In this document: in pieces, positions 34,290 to 45,717 of the stretch
Position numbering within the stretch: position 1 is the stretch's first letter
Layout of the letters: each line of letters starts with the position of its first letter
Origin: Ridgeia piscesae
Taxonomy: Eukaryota > Annelida > Polychaeta > Sabellida > Siboglinidae
Assembly (NCBI GenBank): GCA_025642075.2
Contig: JAODUO010000157.1
Span: 300,001 to 364,000, forward strand
Length of the DNA: 64,000 bases
Reading direction: 5' to 3'
Program-made: the position numbers and the translations under genes
Notes under the pieces: model-generated
What the model was told of the DNA's origin: nothing
Databases searched by the model: none
What the model saw: the letters and a program-made list of their open reading frames with translations, nothing else

Positions 34290-37200
34290 GGGGTTACAAT
34301 TGCTTGTATTCATGTGACGTCACAAAATAAATGTTGCAATGCACCATGGGTACGCGCGCCATTTTGATTTCCGACAACGAAGATGCCGATATGTGGAATA
34401 GTTGGCTGTTCCAACCATCCAGGTGTAACGGTAGATGTGAAGTTCTTCAAAACACTGAAAGTTCTTTGCAACCAAGGAATAGACACGAAAATACTCAGTG
34501 AGGACATTGGAAAGCTGCTATAAACAGAAGCGATATGACTACGGAGGAACGATATCACTACCGAAACCTTGACACATGGCATTGTTCAGATTGCTCTGCA
34601 CCCTGTGGCATTTGTCACAGGGACGTCCTTAATAACCACAAAGCAATCTATTGTGACCACTGCCAAAAATGGATACACACACAATGCTGTGCCATAGATG
34701 ACAATGCATACAAACAATTAATACACTCTTCATGTTCTTGGGCTTGCCCTGACTGCAATAACTTCAACTTCACAAATTCCTTCTTCGAAGATAGTGAAAT
34801 CCAGACGGAAAACCCTTTTGACCCCCTGAATGGCAACAATCATAACTCAAACGAAACAACTACAAGTAGTAACAACACAACCAATAACAAGAAAACCTAT
34901 AAACAAAAGAAGAGACCAAACTTCCGGTGCATCCTCATAAACTGCCAAAGCATTAAGAATAAAGCAGCAGACATCGAAGTACTAAACAACCTACATAACC
35001 CAGACATAATCAGTGCAACAGAGTCATGGTTAGATCCCTCAGTTAAAAACGGAGACATTTTCCCAGAACACTTTAATGTTTTTTAGAAAAGACAGGGAAA
35101 CAAGCACTACTGGAGGGGGGTATTCCAAATATCCAAAGCTGATCTCATCACAACTCATCTAACAAACTTAAACACTAACAGTGAGAGCATTTGGACAGAA
35201 ACTGAAATAAAAGGAATGAAACCCATAGTCATATGCACCTTCTATCGTGCCCCACATGACTCTCAAGGAACTCAAATTGAAGAACTAGATCTATCTCTAT
35301 CTAAATTAGGAAACAAAATAAACACACATAATGTCATAATTACCGGCGATTTCAATCTTCCTAACATAAACTGGGAAAATCACCATATCACACCTAACAG
35401 TGGATATAGTACAGTTGCTGCCAACAAACTACTCTCTCCTCGTAGAGGAACATGGACTAATCCAACATGTCAATGAACCCACACGTAAACAAGGAAATGC
35501 CAACAATATCCTAGATCTTGTCTTCACAAATAGACCTGGGTTAATAAAGAAACTAAATGTAGTAGACGGCATAGCAGACCACAACACAATTATCATTGAT
35601 GTCAATATCTCACCCAAACGCAAACATCGTCCTAAACGAAAAAATTTCATCAGAAATAAAGCTGACCACCTTAACATCCAGAAATCTCTCGATGACTTCA
35701 CACATGAATACTTCTCTCTAAACCAAAACATGACAGTCAATGACAAATGGAACCTTGTTTCAACAAAAATCATCAACATTATGAAACACTATGTACCAGT
35801 CCGTCTTACAACTTCCAGATACAACCTTCCCTGGTTCAATAAAGACTTGAAAAAAATGTGCAAAAGAAAGAAACGATTATATAAGAAAGCAAAAATATCT
35901 AGAAATCCAGAAGACTGGCAAGAGTTTTGTAACATCAGGAAAGACATGCACAAACACCTTCGTTCTGCTAGACTGTCTTATATAAATCAATTCCTAACAA
36001 CTGCAATAACAGACAAACCGAAAGCATTCTGGAGTTTCATTTCCAAACTTAGACAAGATAACCAGGGTATTGGGAACCTCAACATTGCGGGAAACATAAT
36101 TAGCGATGACAAACAAAAAGCAGAAGCCTTAGGCAATCAGTTCAAAAGTGTCTTCACACATGAAGGAAATTCCAAGCTGCCAAATCTGAATGACAGCCCA
36201 CATGGAAAAATACCCAAATTAACAATTTCACTTAAAGGAGTACATGACCAACTATCAAAAATTAACACCTCTAAATCGCAAGGACCAGATGGCATTCCAC
36301 CATGGTTTCTAAACAGATATGCCTACCACCTAACACCAATAATACATGATATCTTCCAATCATCAGTTGACTCTGGTCAAGTCCCCAAAGCCTGGAACGA
36401 AGCAAACATAACAGCAATTTTCAAGAAAGGAAACAGGGCAGAAACTTCAAACTACAGACCAATATCCTTAACACCTGTGATTTCTAAACTTCTTGAACAC
36501 ATAATTCATAGCCACATCATGAAACACCTTGAACAACATCACATCCTAACTGACCACTAACATGGTTTTCGTGCAAAAAGATCAACAGAAACTAAATTAA
36601 TTCAAACTGTCTATGACATAAGCAAATATCTAGATGAAAAGAAATCTGTAGACATGGCTATTCTAGACTTCACTAAAGCATTCGACAAAGTTCCACATAA
36701 AAGACTGATCCACAAACTAAAATACTATGGCATCACAGGCCCAATATCGTCATGGATAGAAAGCTTCCTTGCAGAAAGAACTCAACAGGTTGTAATAAAT
36801 GGATCAGCATCCAAACCAATTAAAGTCACCTCAGGGGTACCACAGGGAACCGTACTGGGGCCCTTACTTTTCTTACTTTACATAAATGACCTACCCAACA
36901 ATCTCACTTCAAACGTTCGCCTTTTTGCAGATGACTGCCTACTATATCAACCAATTAAATCAGACAATGACATTTCTCTCCTCCAAAATGATCTAATCAA
37001 ACTTGAGGAATGGCAAAACACCTGGCTTATGAAATTCAATCCCACCAAATGCTTCACAATGACATTAGCCTCAAGAAAACCGACACCAAATATTTACACC
37101 TTCTGTGGCCAACAACTTAAATCTGTTCAATCACATTGTTATCTTGGTGTACAAATATCAAATACATTAAATTGGACAGCACAATGCAACTCAGTCGCTA

Positions 37201-37806
37201 GGAAAGCACAACAGACTCTAGGAGTCATTAGGAGAAATCTAAATAAATGCCCAACCCACATTAAGTCAATAGCCTACAATACCCTTGTCCGACCAATACT
37301 TGAATATGCGTCAGCATCATGGGATCCACACTGCCTAAAACATATTAAAACCTTAGAAAGAATCCAAAGACAAGCTGCCAGATTTTGTACACATAACTAT
37401 TCTAGAGAACCAGGAACAGTAACCCAACTTTTTAAAGACCTCCAGTGGGACACCCTCCAAACAAGAAGAAAAATTAAAAGACTTAGCATAATATACAAAA
37501 TGGAACATAACCTTATAGATATCCCGCTAGATCACTATATCCAACACAACACTAGATCCTCACGTAAACATGACAGTCAGTTCTTGCAAATTAGATACTC
37601 TGCAAACATATTTGGAAGCAGCTTCTTCCCAACAACAATTAAGGAATGGAATTCTCTCCCCCCAAACACTGTCTCAAGTAAGTCACTAAAATCATTTCAG
37701 AATAGTTTAATCCAACATTTTAACAATTAAGTCAGATGACCCACCATGCGCACTGGCGTGATGTGTCCCTAGGACATTTTGCCAGTTAAGATACAGATAC
37801 AGATGG
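34290..37806 (+). mobile_element. CR1-clade LINE with PHD finger
   Basis: Plus-strand non-LTR element. The 3' end is (GATACA)n at about 37788-37806, the short terminal repeat usual for CR1/L2 elements. The 5' limit is not sharp; 34290 is a guess from where unique sequence ends. Domain order PHD, EEP endonuclease, RT is the known CR1-like layout. No target duplication found. Confidence 0.85.
34535..37730 (+). pseudogene. CR1 pol: PHD + endonuclease + reverse transcriptase, four lesions
   Basis: Starts MTTEERYHYR. PHD finger at 34580-34770 (CGICH..., YCDHCQKWIHTQCC, WACPDC), endonuclease 34920-35620 (INCQSIKNK, ATESWLD, GDFNLPNINW, ADHNT), RT 36250-37100 (KSQGPDGIPPWFLNRY, NYRPISLTPVISKLLEHI, DFTKAFDKVPH, SGVPQGTVLGPLLFLLYIND, FADD at 36924-36935), then the VRPILEYASASWDPH and QRQAARF thumb motifs and a natural end LIQHFNN at 37730. 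Lesions: an extra T in the T run at 35079-35084, a compensating loss in the G run at 35115-35120, an extra C near 35438, and TAA for the Gln of QHGF at 36558-36560. With so few breaks it is a fairly recent insertion. Confidence 0.92.
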
Positions 37807-38367
37807 GATCGCACGTTGGTGTGCTCGAAGCATTTTGTTGACGGTTAGTATTGTAAAATAGTTTTCTATCAAGTTCGTTCAAAGTCAAATGTTTGGTTAA
37901 ATAAACATTAACAGTATATTCGCTGCAGATGTCGACAATTAGTTTACGCTTGTGTGACATGGATATTTGGCGGGCATAACGACTTCTCTATCAGTTTATC
38001 GTGTAGCTAAGGCTATGGACGGTGTATGCTCCAGCTAGCCTATGCTGGCTGTCATCATACTCATAGCCTAGGCTATGGCATCCTTCTGGTCGTCCTACTC
38101 CCCTCACTGTCTGGGTTGGCTAAGCTTAAGCTTGGTTAGACTACTTTTGTTTGTTGTAGTAATAATAATGAATAGCCTAAGGTTTAGCCAAGATTTGCGT
38201 CATATATGATTATGACATATATGTCATTAGTGATTTATCAACCGGTAGATCATGTCTACTGAAAATAATTATTGAATACAATTTACACTTTATTGTGTTT
38301 ACCTGCTGTTATATACCATTAGGCCTACTATCTCTGAAAAATTAAGATTAACTGTTTGTCATTTCAG
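37807..38367 (+). other. no gene recognised (5' side of the DDE gene)
   Basis: Where a THAP exon would be expected upstream of the DDE transposase, none is readable. Short inverted motifs around 38030-38080 (agcctatgctgg, catagcctaggctatg) are the only structure noted. Confidence 0.4.
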
Positions 38368-39445
38368 GTGAGAAATCATACTTGCATCTTCTGACCAACC
38401 CTTCATGGATCCCGACACTGCAGCTTGGATACGGCGATGGCGCAACAAACCCTCGTGTGTCTGCGCGATACGACAGGGTCGCTGGGAGGAAGCGAAAGCG
38501 GGATGAGGAAAGTGTCGTGTCAGCTTTGTTGACACTCAACAAGGTTCACAAATGAGATATTGAAGCAGTTAGTGAATGCACTGACAGTCTTGCAGACACT
38601 GATTTGGATGACTGCAGTTATTGTGATCACTCTGTTAACTTGGAAGTTATTGACAATGATATTATACAAGTATGCAGTGGGCATACTAGTGATCAGGGCA
38701 TTCAGACAACTGTTACATGTGACAACAGGGCACGGGTAGTTGAAGAAGCTAATCGCAGACAGACATGTTCTGTGTATGATCGCGAGATGTACGTAGATGC
38801 TCCTGAAAAGGCCTCTTTCTACACTGGTTTGCCAGGAGTTGAAGTATTGGATGTGATATTTAACTTGATTGATGAACATATGATCGAACATTCTATACTT
38901 AGTAAGTATCAACAGATGCTGCTATGCCTCATTAAACTGGGGATGAATTGTCTGTTCCGAGACATTGCATACCAACATAATGTTTCATCAGCTACTGTGC
39001 AGAGATATTTTCATAGTACCTTGGATGTCATGTATGTGAAACTGAGTTGTGTGATTAGATGGCCAGAGCGGGCAGAGCTGAGGAAATCTATGCCTATGTG
39101 TTTTAGAGCAGCATATCAAAATAAAGTAGCTGTCATAATTGACTGCTTTGAACTATGCACGGAGAAGCCGAATGGTGCCCTAAATCAGGTTCAAACTTAT
39201 TCCAATTATAAACACCACCAAACTGTGAAGTATTTAATAGGTATTGCTCCGCAAGTAATGGTCACTTTCATTTCGAATGGTTGGGGTGGTCACACATCTG
39301 ATAAGCATATTGTTGAGAAGTCCGGTCTGTTGAATAACTTGTTGCCTGGGGATATCCTGATGGCTGATCGTTGATTTAAAATTAGTGACGATGTCGCCTT
39401 TTATCAGGCAAAGCTCGTAATCCCAGACTTTACTAAGGGGGAAAA
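38368..39445 (+). pseudogene. DDE superfamily transposase (THAP/DDE_Tnp_4 type), truncated
   Basis: An exon begins after a tttcag acceptor at 38367, split in phase 1, with EKSYLHLLTNPSWIPTLQLG, the segment that normally follows a THAP finger. The core then reads FYTGLPGVEVLDVIFNLI, KYQQMLLCLIKLGMN, VSSATVQRYFHSTLDVMYVKL, VAVIIDCFEL (first catalytic Asp near 39138) and FISNGWGGHTSDKHIVE, then LLPGDILMADR (second Asp). TGA replaces a sense codon at 38553-38555 and replaces the Gly after MADR at 39372-39374. The frame continues to FTKGEKRL and is cut before the third acidic residue (the HVERVIG block of relatives). Not able to transpose. Confidence 0.88.
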
Positions 39446-41507
39446 ACGACTCCATTCAAGAACAAACCACAATCGCGACAGTCAAAATCGCTGTGCTGTG
39501 CATGCAGCGATGTCACATATGCATCCCTAGCAAAGGCCTCGTTTGATTTACCCCAGTCAGTGGCTACAGAAGAAAAACATTGATCGTTTGACGAGCATAT
39601 AGCTCTAAGCAAGGACATAGCTGGCTTCTCTATGCGGGTGTGAAAAGATGCATGGAATGCCGATGCTGTCACCCTGCCTGCCCTCATAGTAAACCACAAT
39701 TTGCTCTTACTCTGTGCCTTTGTCTGCTCCATAACAAATTCTACCTGTGCATCACTTACACTGATGTCGAAACTGTCACAGTAGGTCAGAATGTCCACAT
39801 ATTTGTCAATAGTGATGTCAGGGTTATACAGCTGTCCAAGATGTCTTGCAGCCATGTTGGATACAGACTTACACACAAAACTGTCACTGTACGTGCTGTG
39901 CAAGGATAGCACGACTGCATTTGGGCAAGAAAACTGCTACTGCGCAAAGAATGTGTCTTGTTCATGTTTTGTTGGTGATAGTATGTTGTGGTATGCAGTG
40001 CTGGATGTGTGTGGAGTTGTAGGCGTGTGTGTAGCACTAACACCTGATGTGTGTGGAGTTGTAGGCGTGTGTGTAGCACTAGCAGTTGGTGTATGTGGAG
40101 TTGTAGGCGTGTGTGTAACACTAGCAGCTGGTGTGTGTGGAGTTGTAGGCGTGTATGTAGCACTAGCAGCTGGTGTGTGTGGAGTTGTAGGCGTGTGTGT
40201 AGCACTAGCAGCTGGTGTGTGTGGAGTTGTAGGCGTGTGTGTAGCACTAGCAGTTGGTGTGTGTGGAGTTGTAGGCGTGTGTGTACACGCATGGTGGTTG
40301 GAGCCGAGCAGTTGGTGTGTGTGGAGTTGTAGGCGTGTGTGTAGCACTAGCAGTGTGTGTGGAGTTGTAGGCGTGTGTGTAGCACTAGCAGCTGGTGTGT
40401 GTGGAGTTGTAGGCGTGTGTGTAGCACTAGCAGTTGGTGTGTGTGGAGTTGTAGGTGTGTGTGGCGTGCTTGGCAAGGTCCTTGCTGCCAGTGTTCTGCG
40501 TTTCTTTGATGCGGAAGTGAAGTCCATTTCACGGATCCGTTGGAACGGTGACGCAAACTTTGCAGGTGTTGGAAACAGCCAGTACGCAGGTACATCCGTC
40601 ACAGATGCCTCTTTGGTGATTCTCGAGCCGTTTTCCCTGGCAAACAGCACAGCGGCGATGTGGCTGCATCCCTCGCTGAGGCCAGCCAGGCATGTGCAGT
40701 GTGCAGACTGCACCGAACCGTCGTGCGAAACAATCAGCCAGGGTTCCAACGGCTGGTCGTGTATCCTCATAGAATGAGCAACCTGAAACATAAACAACAA
40801 AATAAATAAAACATCAGGAATTATTAATATTATAAAATGATTACACAGTAAAATGTATACATTTAACTTTGAATTTATTACAAATAATGGGATCTTCAAC
40901 AATAATGATATATGCCCTATTTTATAATGACGTTTATTATAAACGTAGGCTATATAAAGTCTGTCCAGTTTAAAAAACAGCTTTGTCTTGGCTCTAATTG
41001 CACGTTAGTTATGACCATTGGTATAGTATAAACACCGACTGGCATAATCGAGTCCTGCTCCCAAGTCCCAACCTATCACCTACACCAGGGCGAGGCTAGG
41101 CCTGACGAATAGCAGGATCTAGCCTACCCAACTCTAGTCTAAGCATACCCAGACGTAACGCCGTAAATAGCCAAAGTCGATGTTATGTTTACCTTTGCAC
41201 TGATCAGATGAACGCCGCTTATGTTCTTGTGCAGAATCTGTCGAATCCAGCCATCCTGGAAGTACTTGTACGCATCGAGAGACTTGTACCTTTTTAGCTG
41301 TTCGCTGGTGTACGACGAAGGGATGAATATGAGGTAGTTTGTCACATCCAAGAAACCGACGTGTGGCCATTTGGTAACATCGTTTTCTAAACAAGTGACC
41401 GCGATGTTATACGGATCACATCCTATCACACTTGTTTTGTCGTTGTACCTTTTGCGAACATCTGGGGGAAGGGATTTCACGTAGTCGGAACATACATCGC
41501 TCGCCAT
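39445..41507 (-). pseudogene. SWIM zinc-finger / YqaJ-like nuclease of the same transposon, truncated
   Basis: Exon 1 runs 41507-41193 (MASDVCSDYVKSLP...) to a gtaaac donor. Exon 2 starts at 40782 after tttcag in phase 0: VAHSMRIHDQPLEPWLIVS, then the SWIM finger HCTCLAGLSEGCSHIAAVLF. A Pro-Thr-His repeat linker follows (40470-40005), then an in-frame TAG at 39937-39939, and then the YqaJ start SKLWFTMRAGRVTASAFH with the WGKSNEAFARDAY helix. The frame ends at CGLFLNGVVFPP where the deletion falls, so the D-ExK catalytic residues of the PD-(D/E)XK fold are lost. In relatives this protein is thought to process DNA during transposition; that role is inference. Confidence 0.88.
40005..40470. repeat. 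in-frame 42-bp coding minisatellite
   Basis: About eleven copies of a 42-base unit (minus strand: 14 residues, ATHTPTTPHTPAAS). One unit near 40288-40312 carries a foreign insert (acgcatggtggttggagccg) and one is shortened. Because 42 is a multiple of three, the nuclease frame passes through intact. It lies between the SWIM finger and the YqaJ domain. Confidence 0.92.
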
Positions 41508-42044
41508 GACCAATACAAAGCTTGGGAATCAAAATGGAGCGGCGCGGTGCAAAGTGGGTAATATTTCATAGGCGCACGCACAGTTGTGACGTCAGTGAAT
41601 ACAAGCAATTCCGGTTCTGGCGAGCGCAAACATCCGACACACACCAACCACCTTGTGAGATATCCTCCCCGCCCGCACGCAATCCCAGGCCAAGGGGGTC
41701 GATTCTTACATCGTGGTTGAACAGGTGTGCTGGAACGATTGTTTAAAATTATCTACTGCTCGCCGCATTCTTCACACGAGACTGCTACTTCACACTTAGT
41801 TAAATATTAATATCATATAACATATCCATCAATGTGAAAGCATGTCTACGACTACATTGACAGTCGATGGAACATCGCGGAACGTTCGATCGCATTCATT
41901 GTAAATTATTGTTAAAATGGCGTTATTTTAACTGTTTCGTCTATTGAGTACACTTACAAACGATCGCTGGCTACGCTTCTGCACGGCCAATAGTTGATAT
42001 GTCACCGACCCTTCATAATTATATGTATGAAAAGGTATTTAGCA
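41508..42044. other. no gene recognised
   Basis: 5' flank of the nuclease gene. 41800-41900 is a dispersed repeat shared with 32270-32390. No terminal inverted repeat for the transposon could be matched to the left side. Confidence 0.4.
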
Positions 42045-42176
42045 ATTCGCCAATTCTGATAGTCCGCAGCGACACCTATCGAATCGATTGGAACCGACTT
42101 CTCATAAGTTCCAGTTAGCTGTCAAACCTGACGTCTCTGGTTACGGTTTTAACGTTGTCGAATATTTCTCTATAAC

Positions 42177-42330
42177 ATGACGAGTCGGCTGGGCTTTAAG
42201 CCAGGTGGTGATACGTGTTGTGTGGCAGGATGCAAACACAATAATGTAATCTATATTTGCTTGCTCATTTTGGCATTTTCAAAGTGCCCCAAATGGCGCC
42301 AAAAATGGATCTCTGCAGTAAACAGATAGG
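42177..42330 (+). pseudogene. THAP zinc-finger exon remnant
   Basis: Starts ATG at 42177 (MTSRLGFKPGG) and reads CCVAGCKHNN..., then after a damaged stretch FSKCPKWRQKWISAVNR and a TAG. The CxxxC start, the F-x-x-F/P region and the W..KW...+NR block are the THAP signature. The AVPTY-type end and the C..H pair are not preserved in frame. Confidence 0.65.
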
Positions 42331-42479
42331 TCTAACTGTAACTAAAGGTATGTGGAATTGTCTAGCAAGTTAAATAACAGTTACCAAGTTTGCAACAATT
42401 TAAGAACAAATTCCATAGGAATTGTTAACAATAAATGTATTCATTTGGAAAACTGATAATGTAAGCATGATTTCCTAAC

Positions 42480-43500
42480 TTTGTTTAGTGATAAATGATA
42501 TCACTGATATGGCATGGACATGTAACAACCTATTATTCACACATGTTTTCCAAATACTTTCATTATTTTAATGGTATACAATAAAACGCAGGGACCATCA
42601 GAAAAAAATCAGGAATATCAGGCATAATAGGTACTCGTGGGGGAGCAACAGTTTTAAATTATACAATGAAAACATTTTAGAAACAATTGTGTGATGTGGC
42701 TTATATCTAATTTCGATTAAAATTATGTTTGGATCCATCCAACATATTTAACATTAACTGTTATTTAAATATTCTTGTTGAATACATCATGTGTACATTT
42801 TGTGTAATATATTGTTCATTTTATGTTACAGCATTCTACATTCACAGGGGAAGCCAGCAGTGCAAATGGAACACAGTCTGCACTCCGATCCATGTTCTCA
42901 TGAAATGGTTAGTATTCTTTCGTAGGGGTACGTTTGAGATTTTTTTGAGATAAATTCCATGACATCACTGACTTGGCATGGATATGCAACTGTCTATTAT
43001 TTACATATATTTTTCAAATACTTTAATTATTTTAACGGTATGCAATAAAACGCAGAGACCATGAGAAAAAATCAGTAACATCACTGCATAGTGAGTACTC
43101 GTAGTGAGTGGGGGGGGGGTGGAGCAAAAGTATTAAATTGTACAATTAAGTCATTTTTGAAAGAATTGGGTTATATGGCTTATATCTAGTTTCCATTAAA
43201 ATTTCTTTTGAATCCATACCTGTGATAACATACTTAACCCATTGAGCTGTTATTTAAATATTCTTGTTGAACACGTCATGTGTACATTTTGTGTAATATC
43301 ATACACATTTTATTGAACAATATTCTATATTCAAGACTGGCACATGGGAAGCCTGCAGTGCAGACTCCACACCGATGGAACACACTCTGCACTCCGATCC
43401 ATGTTCTCACGAAAATGTTAGCATCTTATTTGTAGGCGTAGGTTTGAGAGTTTTATGTGACGCTCATGATAAATTCCATGATATCAGTGATAGACATGCC
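42480..43500 (+). repeat. ~470-bp tandem duplication containing a THAP-gene exon
   Basis: Two copies share caaatacttt.attatttta, caataaaacgcag, gtactcgt, tggcttatatcta, ctgttatttaaatattcttg, tgtgtacattttgtgtaat, and an exon-like block (atggaacacagtctgcactc on to tccgatccatgttctca) near 42860 and 43375. The block reads NGTQSALRSMFS, similar to the second exon of THAP transposases. The duplication doubled that exon. Confidence 0.75.
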
Positions 43501-43559
43501 AAACTTTCATCATGATCATAAATACATTCACTTATAAGATGTAATCTGTACATTCATAC

Positions 43560-43742
43560 TTTCACGCAAAACGACGACTATCTGGCCACAGAGATGAGTG
43601 GCACCTTAGCCGAGGATCTGGATCAGCTGCGACAGAATCGTCTAGAACTGGATGACCTGATCAAAGATCATGCCATCGTGAAAGAAACAGTGTCATGTGA
43701 CTTGAGGAGAAAATCATCGCTACCTCTCATGTTTATTGCAGG
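43560..43742 (+). pseudogene. coiled-coil exon of the THAP-element gene (probable)
   Basis: Frame MSGTLAEDLDQLRQNRLELD at 43594 onward has a heptad pattern (L-x-x-D-L-x-x-L), then VSCDLRRKSSLP, and meets a tgcag-gtgatt junction at 43736-43742 that could be either splice signal. THAP-type transposases usually have such a coiled coil after the finger. No partner exons with the DDE core are found to the right. Confidence 0.45.
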
Positions 43743-44189
43743 TGATTTATGTATATCTTTTGTCCATCCCGACACAGCATGCTTCACTTCAGAACATGCT
43801 TCAGAACTGTTGTGTCCATACGCACCCACACATAAGGGATATCTTGTGCTGCCTTTTCCCCTTCACTGCCTTCCCATGACGCTTTAGCAAAAGATTGAAT
43901 TGCTTTGCCTGGAGGGAACAAACGTCCTATGCATTCTGAAATGACAATAGAACACTACCTCTGAGAATAGGCAAACAACAATCTTAGAAAAGCTTAGATT
44001 TTCAAAGTATTTAATCTGTGATGAAAGGACATCAGTTATGAAGAAATGTGATTACCACAATACACAGGTCTACCATGACGACAAATTTATCGTATTTGTA
44101 GTAGGTACTAGAGCGAAGGACTATAGTAGTCTTTTGTAAAAAGGTATAGTTGACACCTCAGCCAGCACATGGTAAAGGTCAACCTGGCA

Positions 44190-44725
44190 GAGTCCTGATA
44201 CTGGCTGGTGAAGCCACATGTATGTTGAATTCTCATTAAAATATGACTACACCTTTTTACAGGTATGCTATATTTTCTACTTTTATTTATTGATAACTAT
44301 AAGTGATCCGTGTACTTACGTTATTCTGAATGACATTGCTATATCTTATTATTACTTATTCATTGTTCTAATGCTAATCACTGACAATATATATATCTGT
44401 CATATACACTATGTCATATATGTGTATGTCATGGTTTTGTCTAATTCATATATTTTACTTATACCCGGTACATTGTGACTGTTAGTTTCATTATGTACTG
44501 TACTGTACTGTACTGTACTGTACTGTACTGTACTGTACTGTTCTGTTCTGTACTGTACTGTACTGTACTGTACTGTACTGTACTGTACTGTACTGTACTG
44601 TACTGTACTGTACTGTACTGTACTGTACTGTACTGTACTACTGTATCAGCAGAATCCTGACACTGGCTGGTGAAGCCACATGTATGTGTCGGGAGACTCT
44701 CATTAAACATGATTACACCTTTTCA
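44190..44725 (+). repeat. direct duplication flanking a (TGTAC)n satellite
   Basis: A ~75-base block (ctggctggtgaagccacatg, ctcattaaa.atgattacacct) occurs at 44195-44262 and 44650-44722. Between them, 44496-44640 is about 29 units of tgtac, with two ttctg variants. The satellite is self-complementary in part (gtac), so it can form slipped hairpins. Confidence 0.9.
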
Positions 44726-45384
44726 TAGTTGTTGCACCGTTGATTTGATCTCTCGAACTATACAAATAAAGAGGCTAAGATAAATTAAACGATTCCTCAG
44801 ATATTAATAAACGAATGCCATTAATGCATTATACATAATGTTTATAGTCGCAACAAGAAATGTCCACATGAAAATAATTAATAATGTACTTCTTTAGTAA
44901 ATTATTAAGAACTATTTTACGAAACTCACCTGGCTGAAGAAACTATGATAAACTTCAAAACAAACGCTTTACAAATTATTCTTCCTAACTTAGTTAAAAT
45001 AATAATAATAAATAGATAAATAAATAAAACACTAATACAATACTACTTTGATAAGATATGCATATGCTAATAAAGACAATCATGTTCCCTTAAAATATCA
45101 ACATAAATTAGCACACAACTATACAGTGAATTAAAAAATATTAACAATAATATATAAATAAATAAAATAGTATAAATATGTCATAAATAAATAAAATAGT
45201 AAAGATATGTAATAATTATAAACATTTTGATGGTCAAAACGCAAATAAAATGTGTCAAATGTTTTGAATCAAAAACATAACCAGCGACGACGCAAAGTTT
45301 GACCGCTGACTAATGAGAAATCGGTTCCAATCAACTCGATAGGCGTCGCTGCGAACTATCAGAATTTCCGAATACGAAAAGGGT

Positions 45385-45717
45385 GACATAATTGTTTTTG
45401 GTCATGGTTTGTCTTCTAACATAATCACATGGTATGGCAATGTCAGTGCCAAGAATAAAATTAAGCTTGCTCATGTTGTCAACACAGCTAGCAAGTTGAT
45501 TGGTAACGAACAGAAACACCTGTCCAGTATATTCAATGCTGCACTGAAAAGGAAGGCCAGACAAATATTGTACGATCCTACCCATCCTCTGAATGACGCT
45601 TTTCAGAAACGTCCGTCAGGGAGACGTCTAAAACTTCTACTAGCTAAAAGGGACCTATTCAAGAAATCGTTTATACCCTCTGGCTCAGCCATTTTAATCT
45701 TGAATGTTAAATTTTAA
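45385..45717 (+). pseudogene. LINE pol C-terminal fragment
   Basis: About 100 codons read SNIITWYGNVSAKNKIKLAH, ASKLIGNEQKHLSSIFNAAL, RKARQILYDPTHPLNDAF, PSGRRLKLLLAKRDLFKKSF and IPSGSAILILN. This is the conserved tail after the RT in a common family of fish and invertebrate LINE polyproteins (W-G-N..., A-s-K-i-I-G, HPL, LPSGRR, KKSFIPSAI-LLN). The RT itself is missing and the fragment starts at the edge of the 3.3-kb inverted-repeat element, which may have cut it. Confidence 0.8.

Larger units (their letters stand above)
38368..41507. mobile_element. ISL2EU/IS4EU-like DNA transposon, internally deleted
   Basis: Two convergent genes that define this group occur together: a DDE_Tnp_4-type transposase on plus (38368 to ~39445) and a SWIM zinc finger plus YqaJ-like nuclease on minus (41507 to ~39445). 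Both lose their C-terminal halves at the same point near 39440-39446, so one deletion removed the convergent middle. Terminal repeats could not be placed. Group assignment is from knowledge of the protein families. Confidence 0.8.
42045..45372. mobile_element. 3.3-kb inverted-repeat element carrying a decayed THAP gene
   Basis: Ends are imperfect inverted repeats ~100 bases long: aattctgatagtccgcagcg, then cctatcga and ttggaaccga on the left, with the inverted counterpart at 45280-45372. Inside are a THAP-like exon, a tandem-duplicated second exon region, a coiled-coil exon and a pentanucleotide satellite, but no DDE catalytic domain. Likely a deleted THAP-transposase element (P-like or ISL2EU-like); not decided. 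Confidence 0.7.

Noticed and set aside
39786..40902. Overlapping forward frames through 39791-40777 (Cys-Gly-Val repeat).
   Set aside because: Antisense of the Pro-Thr-His minisatellite in the transposon nuclease; the minus strand has the recognisable SWIM and YqaJ domains.
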